Source: Apilactobacillus kunkeei
GTDB lineage: Bacteria > Bacillota > Bacilli > Lactobacillales > Lactobacillaceae
Direction of reading: 5' to 3'
Assembly: GCF_001308195.1 (NCBI RefSeq)
Contig: NZ_JXDF01000003.1
Span: 1-42,160, forward strand
Length of the DNA stretch: 42,160 nucleotides
Shown here: positions 15,527-23,703 of the stretch, piece by piece
Layout of the letters: each line of letters starts with the position of its first letter
How positions within the stretch are numbered: the first letter of the stretch is position 1
Notes under the pieces: model-generated
What the model was told of the DNA's origin: nothing
The model's input: the letters and a program-made list of their open reading frames with translations, nothing else
Database searches by the model: none
Translations under genes and position numbers: made by a program

Positions 15527-16833
15527 GAGATCGCATCTTAGAGCACAAACAACAAATTAAGTTATTCATTAAGGAACTAATTGGTTTTGCGATTTTATTT
15601 GCGATTTTAGGATTAATTGTTTACTTCTTCTTCCAAAAGTCGATTTACTCCAACATCGACGCTGGATTGAACCGCCAAAAGGAACGAATTGAGAGAAACA
15701 CTTACGCCAATGAAGGCCCATTGAGTGTTAATCAACGTCCCGGCGGCTTTAATCCGTTTAACAACTACAACAATAGTGATTTTCAGACTAACGTGATTGT
15801 CTTCAATAAAAAGGGAATTATTTCCAATAGAGGGATGCTTGGTCAAAGAAACTACAAGTTATTGAGTAAGTTGACCGTTAAGAATAGAAAACTAAATCAA
15901 GTTGAAGAAATTACTTTGTGGTCTCACAATTACGTGACCACGTTTAGAGGGATTCTATTAAAGGTGTCCGACGACAACACCAACCCCGAATATGCGGGTA
16001 ATTATGTATTGATTTTGCAAAATATCGATGCTGATTTACTTGCCCTACACAGTTTCGTCGAAGCATTGATTGTGACCTTGATATTCTTCTGGGCAATCGC
16101 GATTTTAATTGCTTACTACCTATCTAAGTCGAGTATGAAACCAATCATTAATTCATGGCACAGACAAAAGGAATTTAGTTCCAACGCCGCCCATGAATTG
16201 AGAACGCCATTGACGGTTATTCAAAACCAAATGGAATTCTTGCTAACCAAACCAAACGATAAAGTCGTCGATCAGATTCAACCGGTATCGACGACATTAG
16301 AAGAGGTTAAGCATCTAAAGGTCTTAACCCAACGACTATTGACGCTAGCGCGTTCTGATTCCAACATCGTCCAAGCGCAACTCTCCGATGTCGAATTGAA
16401 ACCATTCTTTGAAGGTGTCTTGTCACCATTCAATGAGATTGCCACAAGTCAAAACAAGTCATTTGTCGACACTATCGATGTCGATGGAACTGGCCATATT
16501 GATGCCGACTTGATTAAACAATTGGTGGTTATCCTAATTGATAACGCGATGAAATACACACCAAAGGGTGGCACCGTTGCTGTTAAGATTGTAAAGAACC
16601 ACAGTAATCTAAAGATTGTGGTTTCAGATACTGGAAACGGTGTTCCTGACGAAGACAAGGCGCGTATCTTTGAACGTTTCTACCGTACAGATAAGTCTAG
16701 AAATTCCAAGACTGGGGGAACTGGTCTGGGATTATCAATCGCTAAATGGATAGTCGATCAACACCATGGTCGAATTCATGTCCGTGATAATCACCCAACT
16801 GGATCAATTTTTACAGTAAATATTAATTTATAA
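15523..16833 (+). CDS. sensor histidine kinase
   Basis: The 436-residue kinase has membrane segments at about 17-37 and 175-202 flanking an extracellular sensor region of about 135 residues that contains a Pro/Gly/Asn-rich stretch (SVNQRPGGFNPFNNYNN). The HisKA box SSNAAHELRTPLTV carries phospho-acceptor H224. The ATP-binding domain has the N box IDNAMKYTPKGG, G1 DTGNGVPDEDKARIF and G2 TGGTGLGLSIAKWIV. It is translationally coupled to the response regulator. The signal is unknown; location beside cell-wall glycosylation genes suggests envelope sensing. Confidence 0.95.
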   Translation: MRDRILEHKQQIKLFIKELIGFAILFAILGLIVYFFFQKSIYSNIDAGLNRQKERIERNTYANEGPLSVNQRPGGFNPFNNYNNSDFQTNVIVFNKKGIISNRGMLGQRNYKLLSKLTVKNRKLNQVEEITLWSHNYVTTFRGILLKVSDDNTNPEYAGNYVLILQNIDADLLALHSFVEALIVTLIFFWAIAILIAYYLSKSSMKPIINSWHRQKEFSSNAAHELRTPLTVIQNQMEFLLTKPNDKVVDQIQPVSTTLEEVKHLKVLTQRLLTLARSDSNIVQAQLSDVELKPFFEGVLSPFNEIATSQNKSFVDTIDVDGTGHIDADLIKQLVVILIDNAMKYTPKGGTVAVKIVKNHSNLKIVVSDTGNGVPDEDKARIFERFYRTDKSRNSKTGGTGLGLSIAKWIVDQHHGRIHVRDNHPTGSIFTVNINL

Positions 16834-16932
16834 AATATTAAATATTACAAAGTTTTTCTAAAATTTAATATGGAATTGGCTTTCTTTTACCCCTCCGGCT
16901 CTGTTACAATATGCAATAATGATAAAACGATA

Positions 16933-16984
16933 AGAGGAGGTGTATAAGATATAAATTAATTTTTTAATTTCTTTATATCTTTAT
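16933..16984 (+). promoter_or_regulatory. Shine-Dalgarno separated from start codon by a hairpin
   Basis: AGAGGAGGTG (16933-16942) is the only good ribosome binding site but lies 42 bases before ATG 16985. Between them AAGATATAAA (16946-16955) pairs with TTTATATCTT (16972-16981). Looping out this hairpin leaves three bases on each side, giving a normal six-base spacing. No other in-frame start between them is plausible. Confidence 0.6.
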
Positions 16985-18493
16985 ATGAGAAAAAAAGGAT
17001 TATGGTTTTCGATTGTTGCCGTAATCGGTTTGATGCTTGCTAGCACCTCTGTACCAGCGATGGCTGATGCAAGCAATGCTAACACATCAAATACCGTTTA
17101 TGACATGTCAGAATGGCAAGGCAGTCTTACAGATACCCAAGCCCAACAATTAAAAAATGAAGTACCATTTGTTATTTTGAGAGTGCAATATGGTAGTGCC
17201 TATGCCGACAAGACATTTGAACACAATCGTGATCTAATGGACAAGTACGGTATCCCATACGGGGTATACTCATTTAGTCAATACGAAAATCCTAGTGATG
17301 CCGCATATGAAGCTAAGGTGCTATACAGCCGTGCACCACGTGCAAGATTTTACGTAAATGACTATGAATCACAAACCGTTACTTCTGGTGGAACCAATGA
17401 ATCAACCGATGCATGGTTGAAGGCATTGAGACCATTAGTTGGTCAACGTAAGATTCTGTTCTACTCATACGCTAATTTCATGGTGCAAAACGCAGCTAGC
17501 TCAGTTGCTAACTATGACGGTTACTGGTTAGCCGCATACCAAAACAATGAACCCGCAAGAGAACATGTTCTATGGCAATTTACTGATAAATTCCATTCAA
17601 ATGCATTAGGTAAAAACCTAGATGCAAGTATGTTTACCTCAAAGGATGCTAACTGGTTCATTGGTGATATTGCCGATGCCAATAATCCTGCTCCAATACC
17701 AAAGATTAAAGCGCCAAAGAGTGACCAATCTTCTAATAAGGTAAACAATAAACAAAGTGCTGCGCAACAGAATGCGGCTAGCCAAGCTAACCAACAAGCT
17801 GCCAACACAAATAACAATAGTAATGATTCAAACAATACCAATGGTGACAATAATGCCAACAGCGACAACAATGCTAACAGCAACAATAACACCAATGGTG
17901 ATAACAACACTAACAATAGCAATGATTCAAATAACAATAGTGATAACTCAGCATCAACAACAACTACTAAGCCAAAGAAAAAAGCAGTAGTTAAGAATGT
18001 TAATTACACTGCCGTTAATAAATCAATGACTATTGCAGGTGGTACTGGTTTGAAGATTTACAACCATGTCCCTGGTGATAACCATTACAAGAAGAACACT
18101 AAGGCCGTTCATAAGAGTAATTCTTACGCAACCAAGCGAGTTACTATTAACTCAATAGCTAAGAATACTTCAAATGGTCGTACTTACTACCGTGTTCTAC
18201 AAAACGGTAAGGTATTAGGTTGGATCAATACCAACGGTTTGGTAACCAACGTTACTTATTCTAAGTACCGCGCAACTAAGATTGTTAGAATGCACCCAAA
18301 GGTAAACTTCTACAATCACGTTGGTAACAGTGGATTCGCTGATATTCATGTTACTAACTACGGTACCGGATACGCATACACCCCAGTACAAATCACCCAA
18401 CGTGCTAAGAAAGACGGCTGGAAGAAGTACTACTACAAGGCTTATTACCAAGGTAAATTTATTGGTTGGGCCTACGGTGCAATGTTTAAATAA
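16985..18493 (+). CDS. secreted GH25 lysozyme with Asn-rich linker and C-terminal wall-binding region
   Basis: The 502-residue protein has a signal peptide (1-28, cleavage near AMADA), a GH25 muramidase domain (about 37-225), an Asn/Asp/Ser/Thr-rich linker (about 255-330), and a basic C-terminal region of two SH3/SLAP-like segments (about 335-502) rich in Tyr and Lys that probably binds the wall. The GH25 signature is YDMSEWQG with D40; a second acidic cluster is VNDYES (D126, E128). It would cleave the MurNAc-GlcNAc bond in peptidoglycan remodelling. The linker DNA is AAC/AAT repeats. Start choice depends on the hairpin-bridged ribosome binding site upstream. Confidence 0.88.
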   Translation: MRKKGLWFSIVAVIGLMLASTSVPAMADASNANTSNTVYDMSEWQGSLTDTQAQQLKNEVPFVILRVQYGSAYADKTFEHNRDLMDKYGIPYGVYSFSQYENPSDAAYEAKVLYSRAPRARFYVNDYESQTVTSGGTNESTDAWLKALRPLVGQRKILFYSYANFMVQNAASSVANYDGYWLAAYQNNEPAREHVLWQFTDKFHSNALGKNLDASMFTSKDANWFIGDIADANNPAPIPKIKAPKSDQSSNKVNNKQSAAQQNAASQANQQAANTNNNSNDSNNTNGDNNANSDNNANSNNNTNGDNNTNNSNDSNNNSDNSASTTTTKPKKKAVVKNVNYTAVNKSMTIAGGTGLKIYNHVPGDNHYKKNTKAVHKSNSYATKRVTINSIAKNTSNGRTYYRVLQNGKVLGWINTNGLVTNVTYSKYRATKIVRMHPKVNFYNHVGNSGFADIHVTNYGTGYAYTPVQITQRAKKDGWKKYYYKAYYQGKFIGWAYGAMFK

Positions 18494-18505
18494 AAAACTT
18501 TGATT

Positions 18506-18538
18506 AAAAAGACGATTCTTCGATTGAATCGTCTTTTT
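18506..18538 (+). terminator. terminator of the GH25 gene
   Basis: AAAAAGACGATTC (18506-18518) pairs with GAATCGTCTTTTT (18526-18538), followed by further T residues, 13 bases after the stop codon. Confidence 0.9.
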
Positions 18539-18603
18539 TTGTATCTTTTTTAAATTTTTTTATTAAAAATAAACATTGATATATCAACGTTTATAACGTA
18601 TTT

Positions 18604-18630
18604 TTAGCACTCGATGCAATTAAGTGCTAG
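18604..18630 (+). promoter_or_regulatory. CIRCE element (HrcA operator)
   Basis: TTAGCACTC (18604-18612), nine spacer bases, then AAGTGCTAG (18622-18630). The left arm is identical to the CIRCE consensus, the right arm matches 7 of 9. It lies just upstream of the hsp20 promoter. Confidence 0.85.
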
Positions 18631-18637
18631 TTTTCTC

Positions 18638-18666
18638 TTGACTATTTGACCAATACTGACTAATAT
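18638..18666 (+). promoter_or_regulatory. sigma-A promoter of the hsp20 pair
   Basis: TTGACT (18638-18643), 17 bases, TAATAT (18661-18666), directly after the CIRCE element. Confidence 0.75.
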
Positions 18667-18739
18667 AAGAATTGTTGATAGGAAATAAATAACTACCAAC
18701 TAAATATTGAAAATAAAATAATGAAAAGGGGCTTTGATT

Positions 18740-19168
18740 ATGGCTAACGAATTAAGAAACAGAGACTTCAATGTATTTGATCCAATGAACGATTTCTTCG
18801 GTGACTTTGGTAAGAATTTCTTCAATTCAGTTGCTGGTAATCAAATGAAGACTGACGTTATTGAAAACGAAGATAATTACGTAGTAAGCTCTGAATTACC
18901 TGGTTTCAAGAAGGATGAAATTCATCTAGATTACAACAACGATACTCTAAGTATTCATGCTACACATGACTTGAGCAAGGAAGACACCAACAAGGAAGGT
19001 AAGGTATTAAGAAAGGAACGCACTTCAAGCAACATCGCTCGTGCATTCTACCTACCTGATATCGATATTGATAATGTAGCTGCCGACTACGATGGCGGTA
19101 TTTTAAAGATTACATTACCAAAGCAAGAAGTTAAGGATGAAGAAGCACACAAAATCAGCATTAACTAA
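18740..19168 (+). CDS. small heat shock protein (Hsp20/alpha-crystallin), copy 1
   Basis: The 142-residue protein has the alpha-crystallin domain at about 35-135: MKTDVIENEDNYVVSSELPG, FKKDEIHLDY and the C-terminal GGILKITLPK. It holds unfolded proteins in a refoldable state as an ATP-independent oligomeric chaperone. ATG 18740 has AAGGGG upstream; the TTG two codons earlier is disfavoured. It sits 28 bases before a second hsp20 gene with strong similarity throughout, so they are a tandem duplication in one operon. The CIRCE site indicates HrcA repression. Confidence 0.94.
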   Translation: MANELRNRDFNVFDPMNDFFGDFGKNFFNSVAGNQMKTDVIENEDNYVVSSELPGFKKDEIHLDYNNDTLSIHATHDLSKEDTNKEGKVLRKERTSSNIARAFYLPDIDIDNVAADYDGGILKITLPKQEVKDEEAHKISIN

Positions 19169-19196
19169 TTAACTCAAATAATAGGAGGGATATCTT

Positions 19197-19616
19197 ATGG
19201 CAAATGAACTAAGAAACAATGTATTCAACGATTTTATGGATCCAATGAGCAACTTCTTTGATGGATTAGGCAGAAACATGGCTAACTCTTCAAAGATGAA
19301 GACAGATGTTATCGAAAATGATGATGAATTCGAAGTGAAAGCTGAACTACCTGGATTTAAGAAGGAAGATATCAACATTAATTACGAAAATGATACCTTA
19401 ACAATCCATGCTATCCACGATTTGAATAAGGAACAAAAAGACGAAGACGGTAAGTTGATTAGAAGCGAAAGAACATCTAGCGATGTTAGTCGTTCATTCT
19501 ACTTACCTGATGCAGACACTGGGAAGATTGGTGCTAAGTATGACGGTGGTATCTTGGATATCATGGTGCCTAAATCTGCAGAAAAGCAATCCAAGCACTC
19601 AATTGCAATTAACTAA
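19197..19616 (+). CDS. small heat shock protein (Hsp20/alpha-crystallin), copy 2
   Basis: This 139-residue paralogue of the preceding gene keeps MANELRN at the N-terminus, MKTDVIENDDEFEVKAELPG, the GFKKEDI segment, a basic RSERTSSDVSRSFYLPD stretch and GGILDIMVPK. The start codon has AGGAGGG upstream. It lacks most of the N-terminal insertion of copy 1, so the two may form mixed oligomers with different client binding. It is co-transcribed from the CIRCE-controlled promoter and ends in a strong terminator. Confidence 0.94.
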   Translation: MANELRNNVFNDFMDPMSNFFDGLGRNMANSSKMKTDVIENDDEFEVKAELPGFKKEDININYENDTLTIHAIHDLNKEQKDEDGKLIRSERTSSDVSRSFYLPDADTGKIGAKYDGGILDIMVPKSAEKQSKHSIAIN

Positions 19617-19620
19617 TTCA

Positions 19621-19647
19621 AAAAAGAGCCGATATGGCTCTTTTTTT
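19621..19647 (+). terminator. terminator of the hsp20 operon
   Basis: AAAAAAGAGCC (19621-19631) pairs with GGCTCTTTTTT (19637-19647) around a 5-base loop. Confidence 0.88.
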
Positions 19648-19730
19648 GTGTATTTTTTCTGTAATATAAAGTGAAAAGATATTATAATAGAATTATAATG
19701 ATTTTTTAAGGATGATTGGAGTGTTAGTAG

Positions 19731-20462
19731 ATGAGATTAGGTTGTTCTGGAGCGTTAGTTCTAATATTTTTACTTTTATGTGTGGTATCTAATCCGATAT
19801 TAGCGATTACTATCGGGATTATCATTGCTTTAGCGGTAATTGTGTACGTAGTAATTAAGAACCACGGAGAAGTAGAACAGGCACGTTATAACAACGCACA
19901 AACAATTGATGCCTCAATGTCAAAAGAAGCATCATTCCAATTTAATAGTATGGTTTACAAACCAGTCACATCTTCTAAGGATGATATTCCTAACATGGAG
20001 ATGATTCTAAGAACTGATCCAATCAAATACATTAAGAGCGATGAATTATCAAAACGTGAACAAGATATGCTAGATTCAGGTTACTCAATGGAAAACATCA
20101 GGGTTGCCAGAATCAACGTTGTTCAAGGATACAACGCTCAATACCAATTGTTTGATCGTTACTATGATGTCCTAAAAGTTGAATCTGACATTACAACCGT
20201 TCCAAATCGTGCTATGACGGTATTACTAAAGCAAATGGTAATGTGCTTCTATCACCAAGAATTTGGTTTAAGCATTGACGTTCAACCACACTCATTTGAC
20301 GATAACATGATTAAGAAGTTCATCGAACTATGTCCTGAAGTGAATATGTCTTCTTCATACTTCGATAACGCCAATATTACTAACGAAAGATTCTTAAACC
20401 AACGCATTGATAAAGGTTGCTTAAACGCTTTTAAGAACATCATGATTGGTTACGACCTATAA
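19731..20462 (+). CDS. membrane-anchored protein of unknown function
   Basis: The 243-residue product has two N-terminal hydrophobic segments (about 7-25 and 26-43) and a soluble domain of about 195 residues (50-243), probably cytoplasmic. The soluble part is mixed alpha/beta by composition, with DPIKYIKSDELSKREQDML and QEFGLSIDVQPHSFDDNM as distinctive stretches, but no catalytic motif is apparent. ATG 19731 has TTGGAGTG seven bases upstream. It is a single gene between two terminators. No family recognised. Confidence 0.8.
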   Translation: MRLGCSGALVLIFLLLCVVSNPILAITIGIIIALAVIVYVVIKNHGEVEQARYNNAQTIDASMSKEASFQFNSMVYKPVTSSKDDIPNMEMILRTDPIKYIKSDELSKREQDMLDSGYSMENIRVARINVVQGYNAQYQLFDRYYDVLKVESDITTVPNRAMTVLLKQMVMCFYHQEFGLSIDVQPHSFDDNMIKKFIELCPEVNMSSSYFDNANITNERFLNQRIDKGCLNAFKNIMIGYDL

Positions 20463-20470
20463 TATTTATC

Positions 20471-20505
20471 AAAAAGAGCTACCAAGTTTTGGCAGTTCTT
20501 TTTTT
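20471..20505 (+). terminator. terminator (imperfect stem)
   Basis: AAAAAGAGCTACCAA (20471-20485) pairs with TTGGCAGTTCTTTTT (20489-20505 region) with mismatches, followed by a T-run, nine bases after the stop codon. Confidence 0.65.
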
Positions 20506-20512
20506 ATTTTTA

Positions 20513-20541
20513 TTGACTTAAATCATTAATAGATATATAAA
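20513..20541 (+). promoter_or_regulatory. sigma-A promoter of the small membrane protein gene
   Basis: TTGACT (20513-20518), 17 bases, TATAAA (20536-20541), about 80 bases upstream of the start codon at 20625. Confidence 0.6.
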
Positions 20542-20624
20542 CTTAATAAGTAGTTTTTAAGTTAGAATTAATTTTTTATCATAAACTACTCTACATAGTT
20601 TTACGTTTCACCGGAGTGATGATA

Positions 20625-20861
20625 ATGAAAAAATACAGTAACACTGTTTGGACCATTTTTTTGCTATACGTTTTAATATTGTTATTTAGCGTCCACAGTT
20701 TAGTAATCTTTATTGCTGGATTGGCAATGCTTTCTATCCCAGTTGGATTAAGAAATATGCTAATCGTTGATTTTAAAAATAGAACTAAATGGTTCAACGT
20801 CGTAATGACAATCATTGATATTTTGTTATTAGCTGCAATCATTTGGATCAATATCAAATAG
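20625..20861 (+). CDS. small membrane protein of unknown function
   Basis: The 78-residue product starts at ATG 20625, eight bases after GGAG; two earlier in-frame starts (20616, 20619) overlap that site. Three hydrophobic segments are visible (about 9-25, 27-47 and 58-75), separated by a short basic loop (DFKNRTKW). It has its own promoter and a shared bidirectional terminator. No family recognised. Confidence 0.65.
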   Translation: MKKYSNTVWTIFLLYVLILLFSVHSLVIFIAGLAMLSIPVGLRNMLIVDFKNRTKWFNVVMTIIDILLLAAIIWINIK

Positions 20862-20889
20862 AAAAGCATACGATTTATCGTATGCTTTT
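20862..20889. terminator. bidirectional terminator
   Basis: AAAAGCATACGAT (20862-20874) pairs perfectly with ATCGTATGCTTTT (20877-20889). It serves the convergent small membrane protein and CPBP genes. Confidence 0.88.
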
Positions 20890-21530
20890 TAATATATCCA
20901 TATCATCAATAGCATTAAAATATCCCATGAACAATGGAGTACAATTGGTGCTATAATTCCGTTTGATTCCTCTCTAGATTTACCTAACAAAACTCCAGCT
21001 AATATGTAATACGCTAACGAAATGATGCTAAATAATGAATGGGAGATTCCATAAATAAATGATGATAATAGGATAGCGTATTTTGCGTTAAAATTTTTCT
21101 TTAAGTAAGACTGAATTAAATCTCGGAAAAATAGTTCAACAACGATTGGTGATAATGTTAGACTCGCGACAATACACAGTAATAGTAATTTTGAATCATT
21201 ATATCCAAGTAGGTTAGATAAATTGGCCTGAAAACTTTCGTGTGGGTTGGCAGTTAGGAGAACGAAAGAAACTTCTAGGAGAAATAATTCGATTCCAATT
21301 ATTACCAATTTGAAGTTAAAATGATTATCATGGAAAGCATCAATTATTTTTTTATTGAGTATTTTATTATAGAGATAAAGAATAACCGATATTAAGATGA
21401 TAAAGGTAAATAATACCTCAACAACAGCATGGAATAATGGTTCGTTTGTTGAATAAATGATTGGATATCGGACAAGTTCCATTAACGGTGAAAGGAATAT
21501 CAAGATAAATATAAATGATTTTTTTTTCAT
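20889..21530 (-). CDS. CPBP-family intramembrane protease homologue, divergent active site
   Basis: The 213-residue protein has about seven membrane segments and the three CPBP (CAAX protease and bacteriocin-processing) motifs in order: SPIVVELFFRDL (usually EExxxR), FIYGISHS (FxxxH) and HCSWD (HxxxN/D). The first Glu of motif 1 is replaced by Val and the Gly after Arg by Asp, so activity is uncertain. Family members cleave within membranes and often give immunity to or process bacteriocins. ATG 21530 has AAGGAGT upstream; a GTG three codons earlier is unlikely. It is a single gene. Confidence 0.82.
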   Translation of the reverse strand: MKKKSFIFILIFLSPLMELVRYPIIYSTNEPLFHAVVEVLFTFIILISVILYLYNKILNKKIIDAFHDNHFNFKLVIIGIELFLLEVSFVLLTANPHESFQANLSNLLGYNDSKLLLLCIVASLTLSPIVVELFFRDLIQSYLKKNFNAKYAILLSSFIYGISHSLFSIISLAYYILAGVLLGKSREESNGIIAPIVLHCSWDILMLLMIWIY

Positions 21531-21671
21531 CGCATTCACTCCTTGATTACTATTTTTACAATTAGATATTCAGTTATTGGTCAATTATAGTTCTATAAAT
21601 TTATTATGCTGAATAATTTTTTCTAAAAAAATAAACCCAAATTTGGACAATTTTCGAAGGGAGAAGAGACG

Positions 21672-21950
21672 ATGAAAAAAGCAAAAACAAAGTTAGAAAC
21701 CCTAAAGGAATGGATTTCCTTAATCATTGTTGTGACAGTGGTTGGGGCTGTAATTGGGATGATTTCTGACTTATTATCCAATGGATTCACTGCACATAAT
21801 TGGCATGAGTTTTGGACTTACGCCATTATTTCCGCAGTTGGTGGAGTTATATTGATGTTCTTATATCTCATTTATAGTTTTATCACCGAAAGAATACACA
21901 AGAAACATCCAACATGGTTTACACCACAAGATCCACCATCGAAAAAATAA
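21672..21950 (+). CDS. small two-TM membrane protein
   Basis: This 92-residue protein has a short basic N-terminus, two hydrophobic segments (about 15-35 and 49-70) and a charged C-terminal tail ending in proline-rich PQDPPSKK. ATG 21672 follows AGGGAGAAGAG. A terminator hairpin starts at the stop codon. I do not recognise a family. The sequence between it and CPBP holds no other gene. Confidence 0.7.
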   Translation: MKKAKTKLETLKEWISLIIVVTVVGAVIGMISDLLSNGFTAHNWHEFWTYAIISAVGGVILMFLYLIYSFITERIHKKHPTWFTPQDPPSKK

Positions 21951-21974
21951 AAGCACACATTATTGTGTGCTTTT
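21949..21974. terminator. bidirectional terminator
   Basis: AAAAGCACACA (21949-21959) pairs with TGTGTGCTTTT (21964-21974), followed by a T-run on the plus strand. Confidence 0.85.
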
Positions 21975-22131
21975 ATTTTTTGCTTAATGTTTATTACTTG
22001 TTTTGGTTAGCAAAAGCAATAGCTGTCTTAGTTAGTTGTTCAGGAACGTCTTTCATTCCTCTTCTATTTGGTTTTAAAAAAATAGATAAGTTGTATAATT
22101 ATATTATATTATGATAAAGAAGATGATATAG

Positions 22132-22329
22132 ATGAAGTATGGGGTTAGAAAACCTAGTTGGAAAAAATCATTCTCAGCACGTACAAGAGGTCGTGCGGTT
22201 CGTTCATTGAAAAGAGCAGTGAATCCCTATTATGGTAAAAAAGGAATGGGATGGATTAATAATCCACATAAATCTTTATACAACAAGGTCTACCATAAGA
22301 CATCGTTTAAATTGTTTAAGTGGTATTAA
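22132..22329 (+). CDS. small basic protein, phage/plasmid-associated type
   Basis: The 65-residue product is strongly basic (MKYGVRKPSWKKSFSARTRG) with a conserved-looking core AVNPYYGKKGMGWINNPHK. Similar short proteins occur in lactic acid bacteria on phages and plasmids, by my recollection, with unknown function; the charge suggests nucleic-acid binding. The ribosome binding site AAAGAAG is weak. It opens the accessory stretch that leads to the restriction-modification genes. Confidence 0.6.
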   Translation: MKYGVRKPSWKKSFSARTRGRAVRSLKRAVNPYYGKKGMGWINNPHKSLYNKVYHKTSFKLFKWY

Positions 22330-22377
22330 ACAAACCGAAAATAAACTTCGGTATACATATTGAATGGAGTAGATTAA

Positions 22378-22605
22378 ATGAAAAAGGAATCAAAAAGGCA
22401 AATAATTGGCGGATTTGTGAGACTATCGATAGCAATAATTGCTATAATTACTTCAACTTTCTTAATTTGGGAAAGTTTTTTTGATGGCCCAGATACGATA
22501 TTAAGAAAGGCAATAGCAATTATTATCTTTATTCTTTCAGAAATCTTACTTTTTATTGAATTTACAATTGATCCAATTGATATGGATAATTTTTTTGATG
22601 ATTAA
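22378..22605 (+). CDS. small membrane protein of unknown function
   Basis: The 75-residue protein has two hydrophobic segments (about 10-30 and 43-63) and an acidic tail (DPIDMDNFFDD). ATG 22378 has TGGAG upstream. It lies 48 bases after the preceding small basic protein, in the same direction, and is followed by a terminator, so the two may be co-transcribed. No family recognised. Confidence 0.6.
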   Translation: MKKESKRQIIGGFVRLSIAIIAIITSTFLIWESFFDGPDTILRKAIAIIIFILSEILLFIEFTIDPIDMDNFFDD

Positions 22606-22636
22606 TGGAATTCATTAAAATATTTTAATTAGAATG

Positions 22637-22670
22637 AAAAAAGAATGCTGATTTATCAACATTCTTTTTT
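22637..22670. terminator. rho-independent terminator
   Basis: AAAAAAGAATG (22637-22647) pairs with CATTCTTTTTT (22660-22670), with TGA/TCA inside the loop. Confidence 0.75.
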
Positions 22671-22762
22671 GTTTTTCGACGTTTTGTTGCAAGTAAATGA
22701 CTGTTGTTAAATTATTTTTTAGATACTATTATAAATTTAAAATTTTTATCGGAGATGAAATA

Positions 22763-23503
22763 ATGAAACGATATGATATTTATAGAAAGCCTGTATTTAG
22801 AAATAATTTAAATGAAATAATGATAAGAAATAATATAAGTAGCTCTTATTTGTCCAGAATATCAGGTATCCCCAGAAGTACAATTTATAGAATCAGAATG
22901 AACCCATATAATAAAACTACACCATATATTAAAAATAAAATATGCGAATCATTGAATATACAAAAAGAAAAATTTGATGAAAAGGTAGAGTATGCGCAAA
23001 TGATGTTTGAAAAAATAGGTAGTGTGGCTTTTAATGAAAAAAACATATCAGAATTTAAAAAGATTTTATATGATGAAACAAGAGGCTTTTTTCAAATTGA
23101 TCCATATGGTAGAAATTCATGTATAAATATTAAGATGAAGTGGAGAAGAAAGAATACATTCCAAGGAAACGTCAGAATCACAATAGAAGATGGAGAATTA
23201 GTATTTAAAATTATAGACTTGGATTTTAAATATTATGAAAAGGAATTATTTGATTCTATTGTTAAAAGCTTTGAATTATATGCGAAATATATAGGTGTTA
23301 AATATATTGTTTTTTCACCTGGAATTTTGTACAACACATATAACAAAGTAAGAGAACCTATTAGAGAATTGCTTAATAATAAATATATTTATTATTACAA
23401 ATATCTCAAAAATAATACTTTGCTTGATGAAGATAAGATATACAAAAGATTTATTAATAAATCGGATAGAGTATATGGATTTTCTAAATTCGTCACATAT
23501 TAG
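22763..23503 (+). CDS. HTH-domain protein of unknown function
   Basis: The 246-residue protein begins at ATG 22763 with GGAG upstream; a longer frame is not supported. Residues 12-65 form a Cro/CI-like helix-turn-helix (NNLNEIMIRNN, SSYLSRISGIPRSTIYRIR). Residues 100-246 are a separate domain with alternating strands and helices (VRITIEDGELVFKI, SFELYAKYIGVKYIVFS) that might have a GNAT-like fold, but the acetyl-CoA loop is absent. Codon use is markedly AT-rich with many ATA codons, unlike the core genes, suggesting recent transfer. It lies near a restriction-modification pair and may be a defence or regulatory protein. Confidence 0.7.
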   Translation: MKRYDIYRKPVFRNNLNEIMIRNNISSSYLSRISGIPRSTIYRIRMNPYNKTTPYIKNKICESLNIQKEKFDEKVEYAQMMFEKIGSVAFNEKNISEFKKILYDETRGFFQIDPYGRNSCINIKMKWRRKNTFQGNVRITIEDGELVFKIIDLDFKYYEKELFDSIVKSFELYAKYIGVKYIVFSPGILYNTYNKVREPIRELLNNKYIYYYKYLKNNTLLDEDKIYKRFINKSDRVYGFSKFVTY

Positions 23504-23604
23504 GCAAGATTATTGATTATTCATAATTATGAAACTATTATGTAGTTGCGTTCAGGATGATTAATCCCTTTGAAACGCTTTAAAACAATTTAATTCTTTA
23601 TAGT

Positions 23605-23651
23605 GCCCTTCTTTATCGAGCTTTCCCATCTCGTGTAAGAAGGGCTTTTTT
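23605..23651 (+). terminator. long terminator hairpin
   Basis: GCCCTTCTT (23605-23613) pairs with AAGAAGGGC (23637-23645), with CGAG/CTCG paired inside, then a T-run. It is about 100 bases after the previous stop codon, so a small RNA ending here is also possible. Confidence 0.75.
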
Positions 23652-23703
23652 ATTTTATAAATCGATCTATAATGAGTTAAATGTTAATTATAGGAGTTTT
23701 TTC

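Noticed and set aside
17521-17937. Leu-rich minus-strand ORF of 138 codons
   Set aside because: It is the antisense of the Asn-rich linker repeats of the GH25 gene, with no ribosome binding site.
18637-18651. CtsR heptad repeat overlapping the hsp20 promoter
   Set aside because: The two TTGAC-type heptads are separated by one base instead of three, so the CtsR consensus is not met; the CIRCE site suffices.
21994-22090. Minus-strand frame of about 30 codons ending in AIAFANQNK
   Set aside because: It reads like the end of a real protein but has no usable start; at most a gene remnant, and I cannot name the source.
21914-22114. Plus-strand ORF of 66 codons after the two-TM protein
   Set aside because: It starts inside the preceding gene, crosses its terminator and lacks a ribosome binding site.
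23560-23585. cre-like sequence TGAAACGCTTTAAA
   Set aside because: The central CG is shifted by one base relative to the consensus.
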